From positions 1-64,000 of the forward strand of contig CATOSZ010000004.1 of NCBI GenBank assembly GCA_951812805.1: 64,000 nt of DNA, written 5' to 3'. Shown in pieces: positions 28,223 to 37,362 of this stretch (the stretch's first letter is position 1; every line of letters starts with the position of its first letter). This DNA comes from an uncultured Alphaproteobacteria bacterium (GTDB lineage: Bacteria; Pseudomonadota; Alphaproteobacteria; GCA-2731375). A program made the position numbers and the translations under genes. The notes beneath the pieces were generated by a model. It searched no databases, was not told the origin of the DNA, and saw nothing but the letters and a program-made list of their open reading frames with translations.

Positions 28223-29340
28223 TGACTAGGTTCAGATAGATGTGAGACGCGCCTCTGGCGGCAGAGGCGGGGATCTCCGAAGCTGTGAGTTGCGAGACCA
28301 ACAGCTTGAAGGAGATCCCCATGCAGGTTTTTGGCCTGCCCCGACATGTTATCAGGGGTTGGAGGACGGCGTCGCGTCTGAACGCGGAGCCCGACACTAA
28401 ATGCGTAGCGTTCAGACGCGACGCCGTCCGGCGTTGGCATCGGGCCCGGCGTGACGGCTTGACGGCCGAGGCGGCGGCCCAGGCGGTGGGCGTGCCGCGT
28501 AGCACGCTCTATCGCTGGGACGAGCGGTTGGAGCCGCGCTCGCGCGCGCCTCGCCGCCGTCGTCGCCGAGAGTGGTCGAGTGCGGTGCTGCGTCGGCTTG
28601 AACGGCTGCGCCGCGACTTCCCGATGTGGGGCAAGGCCAAGCTCGGACCGCTGCTGCGCCGAGAGGGCTTCACCTTGTCGGACAGCACCGTTGGTCGCAT
28701 GCTCGCCCATCTGGTCGCGCGCGGCGTCGTTGTGCCGGTGCCCGTGGCGCGACGACGCGCCAAGGGCAAGAGAGCCAAGCGCCCACACGCCAAGCGTTTG
28801 CCGAAGGGGATGAAGGCAACGGCCCCCGGCGATCTGGTCCAGCTCGACACCTTGAGCATCACGCCGGCCGGCGAGCGCACGGTCAAGCAGTTCACCGCCT
28901 ACGATCCCGTCAGCCGCTTCACCTGTGCCAAGGCCTTCCGCAGAGCGACCGCCAGGAACGCCGAGAGCTTCCTCGACAAACTCGTGGCCGACCTGCCCTT
29001 CCCCGTGAAGGCCATCCAGGTCGACGGTGGATCCGAGTTCATGGCCGAGTTCGAGGCCGCCTGCGAGAGCCGAAAGATCCCCGTCTATGTCTTGCCGCCG
29101 AGGACGCCGCAGCTCAATGGCGGCGTCGAGCGAGCCAACGGCGCATGGCGCTACGAGTTCTACGCCTGCCATGACATCGAGGACCAGCTCGACAAACTAA
29201 ACCCACAGATCGACAAGTTCGCCAACATCTACAACACCTTCAGGCCTCATGGAGCCTTGAAAGGCAAAACCCCCGAGGAGTACCTTCGACAGATCACAGC
29301 CAAGAAGACCTCGTCGTCTCATATGTAGTGAACCTGGACA
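28223..29340 (+). mobile_element. IS481-family insertion sequence, 1118 bp
   Basis: The ends are imperfect inverted repeats, TG-N4-AGGTTCA...TGAGACG on both sides, flanked by the 5-bp duplication TGACC (28218-28222 and 29341-29345). It contains one transposase gene, transcribed opposite to the carboxylase gene it interrupts. Confidence 0.88.
28321..29328 (+). CDS. IS481-family transposase
   Basis: The 335-residue DDE integrase-type transposase has an N-terminal helix-turn-helix (LTAEAAAQAVGVPRSTLYRWDE, about residues 45-66). The rve catalytic core carries DLVQLDTLSI (Asp), KAIQVDGGSEFMAEF (Asp) and GGVERANGAWRYEF (Glu). A LPPRTPQLNGGVERANG block and the RPHGALKGKTPEEYL tail are typical of the family. 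AGGAG 7 nt upstream supports the ATG at 28321. A perfect 22-bp inverted repeat lies inside its first codons. The frame is intact, so it is probably active. Confidence 0.92.
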   Translation: MQVFGLPRHVIRGWRTASRLNAEPDTKCVAFRRDAVRRWHRARRDGLTAEAAAQAVGVPRSTLYRWDERLEPRSRAPRRRRRREWSSAVLRRLERLRRDFPMWGKAKLGPLLRREGFTLSDSTVGRMLAHLVARGVVVPVPVARRRAKGKRAKRPHAKRLPKGMKATAPGDLVQLDTLSITPAGERTVKQFTAYDPVSRFTCAKAFRRATARNAESFLDKLVADLPFPVKAIQVDGGSEFMAEFEAACESRKIPVYVLPPRTPQLNGGVERANGAWRYEFYACHDIEDQLDKLNPQIDKFANIYNTFRPHGALKGKTPEEYLRQITAKKTSSSHM

Positions 29341-30495
29341 TGACCTGGGCCAGCGCGTTCATCCAGTTCATGATCCGCCCGGGCGCCCAGCGCTTCTCTC
29401 CCTCCAGGCCGATGAGGAAGCCCGGCTGGTCGACCAGGAAGACGACCGGGATATTGAAGCTGTCGCACAGCACCATGAAACTCACGACTTTGCGGCAGGC
29501 GTCGACGTCGATCGAGCCACCCTTCTGGCGCGGGTTGTTGGCGATGAAACCGGTGACGGCACCGCCCAGGCGCGCGAGCGCGGTGACCATGGGACGGGCG
29601 AACCGCGGCTTCAGCTCGAACAGGCTGTCGGCATCGACGAGGCAGGCGAGCAGCTTGCGCATGTCGTAGGTCTTGGTGCGGGCTTCGGGCAGGATCTCCT
29701 CGATGGCCCCCGCGCCGGGCGCCGCGCTCTCACCCAAGGGGGCCCGCTCCCCCGCATGGCCCGGCAGGTAGGAGAGGAAGCGGCGGACCAGCGCCAACGC
29801 TTCCTCGTCCGTGTCGGTCGCCTGGTCGACCAGGCCTGTCGTCTCCGTGTGCAGGCGCCAGCCGCCGAGCGTCTCGCCGTCGACCGGCTGGCCGATCGCG
29901 CGCTCCGTCACCCGGGGGCTGGCGACGCTCATCAGCGCGCCCTTGCGCATGACGACATAGTCCGACATGCAGGCATACCAGGTGGAGGAGCCGTAGCACG
30001 GCCCGAGCAGCGCGCTGACCCAGGGCGTCTCGCGATTGCGCAGATACTCGAAACGGTCCTGGCCCATGCTGGCACGCCCGGGGGCGCCCATGCGATCGGG
30101 CATGCGGGCGCCGGAGGATTCGCCGAGGAAGATCAGCGGCATGCCGCGCCGTGTCGCCGTCTCCTTCACATGGCGGATCTTCTTGCCGTTGACCACCGAG
30201 GAGGACGCGCCGAGCACGGTGAAGTCGTTCGACAGCACGGCGACGTCGCGCCCGTCGATCCTGCCGAAGCCGCCGATCTTGCCGTCGGCGGGGGAGCGTT
30301 CGCGCATCTCCGGCCGGTTGGAAGTGGCGAGCAGGCCGCTCTCGTTGAAACTCCCCGCATCCAGCAGGGCGTCGAGCCGCTCGCGCGCGTCCAGCACACC
30401 CGGCACCGCCTTGCGCCGGGCCAGCTTCTCCGGCCCGCCCATGGCGAGCGCCGTCCCGCGCCGGCGCGCCAGCTCCGCCGAGGCGTCTTCGTTGT

Positions 30496-31293
30496 TCATT
30501 CGTTGGTCCCTTCCCGGCTGGGCCTGAGGCCGCCGTAGCTCGCCCATGGCCCGGCGACCAGCCAGCCGCAGTCGACCGGCAGGTTGATCCCGGTGATCGC
30601 GGAGGCGTCGCTGGAGACCAGGAAGGCCGCCGCCTTGGCGATCTCGTCCGGGATGACCATGCGGCCGAGCGCCGAGTTGTCGGCCAGCAGGTCGCCGTCA
30701 CGATGCCCGCCCTCGATCGCCTTCAACAGCAGGGGCGTCGCCGTATAGCCAGGCGAGATCGCGTTGATCCGCACGCCCGAGCGACCCCATTCGCCGGCCA
30801 GCGCCTCGGTCAAATTGATCACGCCCGCCTTGGCCGGCGCGTAGCTGTGCAGCGGCGTCGAGCGCATGCCGGTGATCGAGGCGATGGTGACGATGGCGCC
30901 GCGCCCGCGCCTGGCCATGCGGGTGCCGAACTCGACCGCTGTGAGGTAGGTCCCCTTCAGGTCGACCTCCAGCACCTTGTCGTAGGTCTCGGGCCGCAGC
31001 TTTTCCGGCGGCACCGGGTTCTGGGCGATGCCGGCCGAGGTCACGACGATGTCGCAGAAGCCGAGTTCCGCCTCGACCCGGTCAGCGACCCGCGCCGTCG
31101 CCTCGGCATCGGTGACGTCGAGTTGTATCGCCAGGCCATCGATCTCGGCCGCCACGGCCGCGGCCCGCTCCGCATTCAGGTCGGCCACGACGACCTGGGC
31201 GCCGCGCTGGGCGAACAGGCGGACGCAGGCCTCGCCGATGCCGCTGGCGCCACCGGTGACGACGGCGACCTTGCCGTCCAAGGATCCGCTCAT
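30496..31293 (-). CDS. Short-chain dehydrogenase/reductase (SDR)
   Basis: The 265-residue classical SDR has the cofactor motif VTGGASGIGEA (about residues 13-23), Asp-39-type NAD preference (VVVADLN), the SAG strand and the active-site Ser and YAPAK (Tyr-x-x-x-Lys, about residues 153-157). It oxidises or reduces an alcohol/ketone group, probably on an acyl-CoA given its neighbours. It overlaps the hydrolase upstream and the carboxylase downstream by 4 nt each. Confidence 0.9.
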   Translation of the reverse strand: MSGSLDGKVAVVTGGASGIGEACVRLFAQRGAQVVVADLNAERAAAVAAEIDGLAIQLDVTDAEATARVADRVEAELGFCDIVVTSAGIAQNPVPPEKLRPETYDKVLEVDLKGTYLTAVEFGTRMARRGRGAIVTIASITGMRSTPLHSYAPAKAGVINLTEALAGEWGRSGVRINAISPGYTATPLLLKAIEGGHRDGDLLADNSALGRMVIPDEIAKAAAFLVSSDASAITGINLPVDCGWLVAGPWASYGGLRPSREGTNE

Positions 31294-32165
31294 CGGCTCC
31301 CCTCCCCGATCAGGTGAGTTGCAAGAAACGCCCGCCCGGCCTCGACCGACTCCGCCAGGCGGCTCATGTAGGGATCGTAATGGGAACAGTCGAGCAGTAG
31401 AAGCCGCTTCGGCTCCAGCGCCCGGGCATAGGCGTCCAGCTGGTCGCGCGCCGGCACCCGGGTGTCGCCAGCGGCGACGATCATCAACAGCGGCGTCGGG
31501 CTGATCCGATGCATGAAGGCCCAGGGCTCGTATTCCAGCCAGAGATCACGCGAGCGCAGCGTGACCTCGTTGCGATAGGCCGTGCCGGGGCCGAGCGTCT
31601 CCGCCCAGGCCGCGGTCTCGCTGCCCGGCTGATAGACCGGCAGGGTGCCCGCCGCCTCGCCCCGGGCGCGGGCGTCGTAATCGGCATAGATCCCGTCCAG
31701 GAAGCCCGCCATCTCCGGCGCCGTCACCATGCGCTCGATGGCGCCGGAGCCGCTGGTGACCGGCACCTGGGAGACGACGCATTTCACCCGGCGGTCGACC
31801 GCGCCGATCACCAGGACGTGGCCGCCCGAATAGCTGGTCCCCCAAAGGCCGATCCGGTCCGCGTCGACGTCGGGCCGGATGCGGGCGTGGCTGATCACCT
31901 CGCGCATGTCGCGGATCTGCCGCCAGGGATCGACCTCCTGGCGCGGCTCGCCGCCGCTGTCGCCGAAGTTGCGATGGTCGTAGACCAGGCAGGCGAGGCC
32001 GGCGTCCCGGAACGCCTCGGCATAGGGCGCGAGGCCCATGTCCATGACGGCGCTGAAGCCGTGGCTCATGACCACGCAAGGATGCGGGCCCTCGCCGTCG
32101 GGGGCGAAGAACCTGGCCGAGAGCGTGATCCCACCCTCGACCGGCAGTCGCAAGGTTTCCACCAT
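31290..32165 (-). CDS. Alpha/beta hydrolase (X-Pro dipeptidyl-peptidase/DLH-like)
   Basis: The 291-residue enzyme has HGFSAVMDMGL near the oxyanion hole, the nucleophile elbow GTSYSGGH (Ser about residue 112), an acidic residue in AAGDTRVP and a catalytic His in DCSHYDPY. It resembles cytoplasmic hydrolases annotated as X-Pro or dienelactone-hydrolase-like; the true substrate is open. GGAGGAAA upstream fixes the ATG at 32165, although the frame extends much farther upstream. It is the first gene of the operon hydrolase, SDR, carboxylase, ADP-forming ligase. Confidence 0.88.
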   Translation of the reverse strand: MVETLRLPVEGGITLSARFFAPDGEGPHPCVVMSHGFSAVMDMGLAPYAEAFRDAGLACLVYDHRNFGDSGGEPRQEVDPWRQIRDMREVISHARIRPDVDADRIGLWGTSYSGGHVLVIGAVDRRVKCVVSQVPVTSGSGAIERMVTAPEMAGFLDGIYADYDARARGEAAGTLPVYQPGSETAAWAETLGPGTAYRNEVTLRSRDLWLEYEPWAFMHRISPTPLLMIVAAGDTRVPARDQLDAYARALEPKRLLLLDCSHYDPYMSRLAESVEAGRAFLATHLIGEGSR

Positions 32166-32286
32166 GATGTTTCCTCCCGCGCGGAGTTTAGGTCGCCCGC
32201 CCCGCAATGGCCACGACGGCGACATCTTCCCGCCGCACCGGCCCGCGATACCGCGGTGACCAGCACCACCGGGGAGCCCACACACC

Positions 32287-33621
32287 ATGACCGAAACCGC
32301 AAACGCACCGATCCGCTCGACATTCGCCAAACGCCTGAGCGATCCGCTGTTGCTGCGCGTGCTGCTGCTGGTCGGCCTGACGCTCGCCATGCTGCTGCCC
32401 CTCGACCGGTTGGAAGGACTGATCGCCGAACGGCGACATCTGCACCAAAGCGTCGGCAACGAAATCCGCGCCGCCTGGGGTGGCGCCGTGACCCTGCAAG
32501 GCCCGGTCCTCAGCCTACCCTTCATCGAGCGCGTCGGCGACGGGCAGACGCCCCACGAGGTCCATCGCCAAGCCTTTATCCGCCCGGAACGACTGGAAGC
32601 CGACGTCGCCCTCACGGTGACGGAGCGGCGACGCGGCATCTACACGACGCCGGTCTATACGGCGCGGATCCGCCTCGAGGGTCGCTTCGCGGCGCTCGCA
32701 CCGAGCGCCCTCGGCACCGGTGACATTCGCATCGACCCGGGCCGCGCCCGACTGCTGTTCCGCCTGCCGGGCATGACGGGAGAGACCCTGGGTGCGACCA
32801 AACTGATCGTCGGCGGCCAAGACGCGGCGCTGCAAGCGGGCCCCGCGGCACAGACGCTTGACGCTCTCCTGCCGGCGGGCGACCACACCGCGGGCGGTTT
32901 CGATTTCGCGGCCGAACTGGAGTTGAGCGGCACTCGTGCCCTGACGTTGCTGCCGAGCGCGCTGGCCTCGATCGTGCGGATGGGCGGAGACTGGCCGCAT
33001 CCGAGTTTCGCCGTCCCCCGCCTGCCGCGCCACCAGGAGGTGCGCGACGACGGCTTCACCGCGGAATGGCGCCTCGCTGCACCGAATCCCGCCGGGCCGC
33101 TTCGCATTGCAGGCCCGGCCCGGCAGGTGACATTGCCCGGCAAGTCGGTCGGCGTCACGCTGTTCGAGCCCGTGAACCTCTATGCCGTGATGTCGCGGGC
33201 GGTGAAGTACGCCGTGCTGTTCATCGCGCTGACCTTCGCCGCCTGCCTGGCGATCGAGCTGGCGACGGGTGCCGCGATGCACATCGTGCAATACGGCGTC
33301 GTCGGGCTCGGCCTGGCGTTGTTCTATCTGACGCTGCTGGCGCTCGCCGAGCATATCGCCTTCGCGCTCGCCTACCTGGCGGCCGCCGGCCTCATCGTCG
33401 CCATGACCACGCTCTATACCTGGGCGACCCTCGGCTCGGCCCGGCGCGGAGCCATCGTCGCCGGTGTGCTCGGCCTGCTCTATGCCACGCTCTTCGTCAT
33501 CCTGCGGATGGAGGACTTTGCCCTGCTGTCGGGCAGCGGTGCCGCCCTGCTGGCCTTGGCCGCCGTGATGCTGGTGACCCGGCGCCTCGGCGCCCAGATC
33601 AGGAGCGAAGATCCCGCTTGA
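32287..33621 (+). CDS. creD: CreD-family inner membrane protein
   Basis: The 444-residue protein has one N-terminal membrane helix (about residues 22-40), a large extracytoplasmic domain of about 260 residues (AAWGGAVTLQGPVLSLPF, LIVGGQDA, WRLAA) and five or more C-terminal membrane helices (from AVLFIALTFAACLAIELATG). This topology and the YAVMSRAVKYAVLFIALTF block are typical of CreD, linked in enterobacteria to the CreBC system and colicin tolerance or cell-envelope stress. No creB or creC is nearby. The last 23 bp overlap the convergent ligase gene. Confidence 0.9.
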   Translation: MTETANAPIRSTFAKRLSDPLLLRVLLLVGLTLAMLLPLDRLEGLIAERRHLHQSVGNEIRAAWGGAVTLQGPVLSLPFIERVGDGQTPHEVHRQAFIRPERLEADVALTVTERRRGIYTTPVYTARIRLEGRFAALAPSALGTGDIRIDPGRARLLFRLPGMTGETLGATKLIVGGQDAALQAGPAAQTLDALLPAGDHTAGGFDFAAELELSGTRALTLLPSALASIVRMGGDWPHPSFAVPRLPRHQEVRDDGFTAEWRLAAPNPAGPLRIAGPARQVTLPGKSVGVTLFEPVNLYAVMSRAVKYAVLFIALTFAACLAIELATGAAMHIVQYGVVGLGLALFYLTLLALAEHIAFALAYLAAAGLIVAMTTLYTWATLGSARRGAIVAGVLGLLYATLFVILRMEDFALLSGSGAALLALAAVMLVTRRLGAQIRSEDPA

Positions 33622-35119
33622 GGACTTTGCCCGTGGCGTTGCGCGGCAGGGCGTCCATGAAACGGGCCGACTTCGGCTGCTTGAAGCGGGCGAGCTTGCC
33701 GTCGCAGAACCGCAGGATATCGGCCTCCTCCAGGTGACAGCCGTCCTTCAGCACCACGACGGCCTGGCCGACTTCGCCCCAGCGCTCGTCCGGCACGCCG
33801 ATGACCGCGACTTCGGCGATCTCCGGCATGCGGTAGATCACGTTCTCGATCTCCGCCGGATAGACGTTCTCGCCGCCGGAGATGTACATGTCCTTCCAGC
33901 GGTCGACGATATAGTAGAAGCCCTCCTCGTCACGCTGCGCCGCGTCGCCGGTCTTCAGCCAGTCGCCTTCCATCGCCAGAGCCGTGGTCTCCGGCTGGTT
34001 CCAGTACCCGGGCGTGATGTTGGGCCCGCGGCGCACCCAGAGTTCGCCGACCTGGTCCGCGCCCTCGACCTCGACCCCCGCCTCGTCCATCAGGCGGAGG
34101 TCGCAATGCAGCACCGGCTTGCCGCTGGAGCCGATCTTGTCGCCCGCCCGCTCCGCATCGAGGGCCAACACCACCGGCCCCGTCTCGGTCATGCCGTAGC
34201 ACTGTTCCATCGCCACGCCCTTGGCCGCCCAGGTTTCGAGGATCGACTGGGCGCAGGGCGCACCGCCGACACCGGCGGTCTTCAGGGCGGGAAAGCGAGC
34301 CGCCTCGAAGTCGGGCTGTTGGCTCATGAACAGGAAGTTGGCCGGCACGCCCAGCATATGGGTGATGCCCATCTCCGGGTCCGTCAGCCAGGCCAGCGTG
34401 CGGCCCGGGTCGAACTCCCGCATCACATAGACGGTGCCGCCGACATGGAAGGTCGGGTTGGCATAGGCGTTCAGCCCGCCGGTATGAAACAGCGGCAGCA
34501 CGGTCAGATTGCGGGAGTAGCGCGTGATGGCCGAGGCCATGCCGAAGTGCAGCGCGTTCCAGAAGTTCATGGCGTAGGTGATCATCGCCCCCTTCGGCAG
34601 GCCCGTGGTGCCGGAGGTATAGAGGATGGTGACCACGTCCTCGTGGCTGAGTGCGGCCGGCTCGATTCCGCCCCGGGCCCGCTCGATGCCGAGCTCGAAG
34701 GGGCTGGCGCCGCCGTCGGTGCGCATCTCGACCAGGGTCGGGGCGACGCCCGCGGCATTCAACGCCTCGGCCTGGTCGGCGAAGTAATCTTCGTGGATCA
34801 GCACCTCCAGGGCGGCGTCGCGCAGAATGAACTCGAGCTCCGGTACCGCCAGACGCCAGTTGAGGGGAACCATGATCGCCCCCAACCGGAAACAGGCGAA
34901 TTGCAGATCGAAGGTATCGGTGCTGTTGCGCGCCAGGATCGCCACCCGTTCGCCCCGCTTCACGCCGAGGGTATGGGCGAGGAAGACCGCGAGGCGGCCG
35001 ACCCGGGCGTCCATCTCCGCGTAGGTGTAACTGCGGTCCGAGAACAGATCGACGCTCGCCAGCTTGTCCGGCGTGCGGTGCGCGTGGGCGGCGATCCAGT
35101 CATAGGCTTTCAGGTTCAT
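33599..35119 (-). CDS. AMP-forming acyl-CoA synthetase
   Basis: The 506-residue ANL ligase has the P-loop ILYTSGTTGLPKGAM (about residue 160), QCYGMTETGPV, WLKTGDAAQRDEEGFYYIVDRWKDMYISGGENVYP and a C-terminal NATGKVLKRDL with the catalytic Lys. It resembles medium/long-chain or phenylpropanoid-type fatty-acid CoA ligases. Its start overlaps the stop of the molybdopterin oxidoreductase (ATGA), making it the third gene of an operon. A second ligase is the first gene of the same operon, so the unit likely activates two acids or one acid before and after oxidation. Confidence 0.9.
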   Translation of the reverse strand: MNLKAYDWIAAHAHRTPDKLASVDLFSDRSYTYAEMDARVGRLAVFLAHTLGVKRGERVAILARNSTDTFDLQFACFRLGAIMVPLNWRLAVPELEFILRDAALEVLIHEDYFADQAEALNAAGVAPTLVEMRTDGGASPFELGIERARGGIEPAALSHEDVVTILYTSGTTGLPKGAMITYAMNFWNALHFGMASAITRYSRNLTVLPLFHTGGLNAYANPTFHVGGTVYVMREFDPGRTLAWLTDPEMGITHMLGVPANFLFMSQQPDFEAARFPALKTAGVGGAPCAQSILETWAAKGVAMEQCYGMTETGPVVLALDAERAGDKIGSSGKPVLHCDLRLMDEAGVEVEGADQVGELWVRRGPNITPGYWNQPETTALAMEGDWLKTGDAAQRDEEGFYYIVDRWKDMYISGGENVYPAEIENVIYRMPEIAEVAVIGVPDERWGEVGQAVVVLKDGCHLEEADILRFCDGKLARFKQPKSARFMDALPRNATGKVLKRDLRS

Positions 35120-37362
35120 GGGCTCGTGTCCTCCAGGGCGGCGACCTCGACCAGGGTGGAATGGGCACTCGGCCCCTGGCCGATGCGCGAGGTTCCGACG
35201 TCTCGCGTCAGTACATTGGGATTGCCGTTCAGGTCCGTGCCGTCGTCGTCCGCGTCGTGCCAGGCACCCGTCGGCATGGCGACGACGCCCGGGCGGATGT
35301 CCTCACTCATCGCCAGGCGGGCGCGGCAGGCCCCACGGTCATTGAAGACGCGCACGATGTCGCCGGAGGCGAGGCCCCGGGCCGCGGCGTCACCCGGATG
35401 CATGACCATCCGCACGGGCCGCGCCTCCGGCACGTCGGCAAGGGCACATTCGAGCTGACTGTGCAGCTTGTCGGCCGGTTGGGGCGATACGAGATGGAGG
35501 GGATATGTCGCCGCCGCCGCACCGCCGAGCCACTCCACCGGCGCCCGCCAGACCGGATGGCCCGGACAATCCTCGTAGCCGAACCCGGCGACGGTCTCGG
35601 AGAAGATCTCGATTCTGCCAGATGGCGTTCCCAGCGGGGCCGCGTCGGGATCGGCGCGGAACGCGGTGAAGGGCACCACGGCATGGTCGGGGCCCGAGAT
35701 CGGCAGTTCGATCGCACCTTCGACCTTCAGTGTTTCGAAGTCCGGGACCTCGACCCCCTCGCCGGCCGCACCCTGGCGGAACCGGTCGTAGAGATGGCGC
35801 AGCCAGTCTTCGACATCGCGTCCCTCGGTGAAGGTCTCGCCGACGGCGAGCCGATCCGCCAATCCGCTGAAGATCGCATAATCGTCGCGGGCTTCGCCCA
35901 CCGGCGCGATCAGCGGTGCCATGTGGAAGAGGAAGGGATCGCCGTTGGCCCGGCCGATATCCTCGCGCTCGTGCGTCGTGGTCGCCGGCAGCACGATGTC
36001 GGCGTGGCGCGCCGTCGTGGTCCACCAAGGCTCGTGCACCACGATCGTCTCCGGCACCCGCCAGGCCTGTTTCAGGCGGTTGAGGTCCTGGTGGTGATGG
36101 AACGGGTTGCCGCCGGCCCAGTAGATCAGGCGAATGTCCGGGTAGGTCAGATCCCGGCCGTTGAACTGATAGGCCCCGCCGGGATCGAACAGCATGTCGG
36201 CGATCCGCGCGACCGGGATCGCCGTTCGAACCTGGTTCTCGCCCTGCGGCAAGGCCAGGCCCTGCAAGCGTTTCATAGCGTTTCCGATGCCACCGGTGGC
36301 GCCGTAGCCATAGCCGATGCCGCCCCCCGGCAAACCGATCTGGCCCAGCATCGCGGCCAGCACCGCGGCCATCCAGATCGGCTGCTCGCCATTCTCGGCC
36401 CGCTGCAACGACCAGGAGACGGTCAGAATCGTCCGCGTCGTCGCCATGCGGCGGGCAAGTTCGCGGATCGTGTCGGCCGGGATCTCGGAGATCTCGGCGG
36501 CCCATTCCGGGGTTTTCGGTTGGCCGTCGCTCTCGCCCAGCAGATAGGGACGGAAACGCTCGTAACCGACGGTGCAGCGCGCGAGGAAATCGCGATCCAC
36601 CAGCCCTTCGCTCTCCAGCACATGGGCGAGCGCCAGCATCAGCGCCGTGTCGCTGCCCGGTCGGGCGGGGAGCCAGTCGCTCGCCACCGGCGTGTCGGCG
36701 CGTTGCGGGCCGACCGTGACCAACCGCATGCCGTCGGCGGCGAAGCGGCGCAGCCAGTCCACCGTCTGGTGTCGGGTGGCACCGCCGAGGCCGACCTGCG
36801 CGTTCTTGGCGCTGATGCCGCCGAACATGACCAGGGTCTCGGTATGCTCGGCGATGGTCTCCCAACTGTTCAGATTACCCCAGGTGAGTTTGAGGAAATG
36901 CATGCCGAAGACATGCGGCGTGATCGCCTGGGCGGCCGCCGTGCTGTAACTGCCGAGCGAGGCGGTATAGCCACCGATGCAATTGAGGAACCGGTGCACC
37001 TGGCTCAAGGCGTGATGGAATCGCCCGGCGCTGGCCCAGCCGTAGGAGCCGCCGAAGATCGCCTCGTTGCCGTGCGCGCGCCGCACCCGGTCCAACTCGC
37101 CCGCGACGATGTCGAGGGCTTCGTCCCAGGGCACCTCGACATGCCCGTCCAGGCCGCGCCCGGCACCGCCGTCGCCGTCCAGCCAGCCGCGCCGCACTGC
37201 CGGCCGGGCCACACGGTCGCGGTGGTACACCGCGGCGGGGATCATTTCGGCGATGCCCGGCGGGTTGGGATCCGCCTCGAAGGGACGGGTCGCGACCAGG
37301 CGCCCGTCCTCGACGCGGGCGCGAAACGCGCCCCAATGACTGGTGCCGACTCTCTCGTTCAT
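35116..37362 (-). CDS. Molybdopterin oxidoreductase, DMSO-reductase family (BisC/TorA-like)
   Basis: The 748-residue molybdoenzyme would reduce an S- or N-oxide or hydroxylate a substrate using a bis-MGD cofactor. It has AIFGGSYGWASAGRFHHA (about residues 104-121), whose Ser fits the Mo ligand of the DMSO/TMAO/biotin-sulfoxide reductase branch, then YWAGGNPFHHHQDLNRL and VVHEPWWTTTARHADIVLPATT. The C-terminal dinucleotide-binding domain has PLHLVSPQPADKLHSQLE. It has no Tat signal and no Fe-S cysteine cluster at the N-terminus, so it is cytoplasmic like BisC. It overlaps a ligase gene on each side, an unusual partnership. Confidence 0.9.
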   Translation of the reverse strand: MNERVGTSHWGAFRARVEDGRLVATRPFEADPNPPGIAEMIPAAVYHRDRVARPAVRRGWLDGDGGAGRGLDGHVEVPWDEALDIVAGELDRVRRAHGNEAIFGGSYGWASAGRFHHALSQVHRFLNCIGGYTASLGSYSTAAAQAITPHVFGMHFLKLTWGNLNSWETIAEHTETLVMFGGISAKNAQVGLGGATRHQTVDWLRRFAADGMRLVTVGPQRADTPVASDWLPARPGSDTALMLALAHVLESEGLVDRDFLARCTVGYERFRPYLLGESDGQPKTPEWAAEISEIPADTIRELARRMATTRTILTVSWSLQRAENGEQPIWMAAVLAAMLGQIGLPGGGIGYGYGATGGIGNAMKRLQGLALPQGENQVRTAIPVARIADMLFDPGGAYQFNGRDLTYPDIRLIYWAGGNPFHHHQDLNRLKQAWRVPETIVVHEPWWTTTARHADIVLPATTTHEREDIGRANGDPFLFHMAPLIAPVGEARDDYAIFSGLADRLAVGETFTEGRDVEDWLRHLYDRFRQGAAGEGVEVPDFETLKVEGAIELPISGPDHAVVPFTAFRADPDAAPLGTPSGRIEIFSETVAGFGYEDCPGHPVWRAPVEWLGGAAAATYPLHLVSPQPADKLHSQLECALADVPEARPVRMVMHPGDAAARGLASGDIVRVFNDRGACRARLAMSEDIRPGVVAMPTGAWHDADDDGTDLNGNPNVLTRDVGTSRIGQGPSAHSTLVEVAALEDTSP

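Larger units (their letters stand above)
27847..30499 (-). pseudogene. Acyl-CoA carboxylase carboxyltransferase (beta) subunit, split by an IS481-type element
   Basis: The 5' part (30499 to 29341) encodes biotin-dependent carboxyltransferase sequence: DARERLDALLDAGSF, GKIGGFGRIDGRDVAVLSNDFTV, LGESSGARMPD, GGSIDVDACRK and VFLVDQPGFLIGLEGE. The 3' part (28222 to 27847) continues with VTVPRISITLRKNYGQAFLNM and GVGVNVLHGV. Removing the element and one 5-bp duplication (TGACC) joins ...NALAQV to TVPRIS... in frame and gives 509 residues, normal for this family. The start at 30499 follows GGAAGGGA and overlaps the SDR stop. The gene was therefore intact until a recent insertion. Substrate unknown; propionyl- or a branched acyl-CoA is likely. 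Confidence 0.92.
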
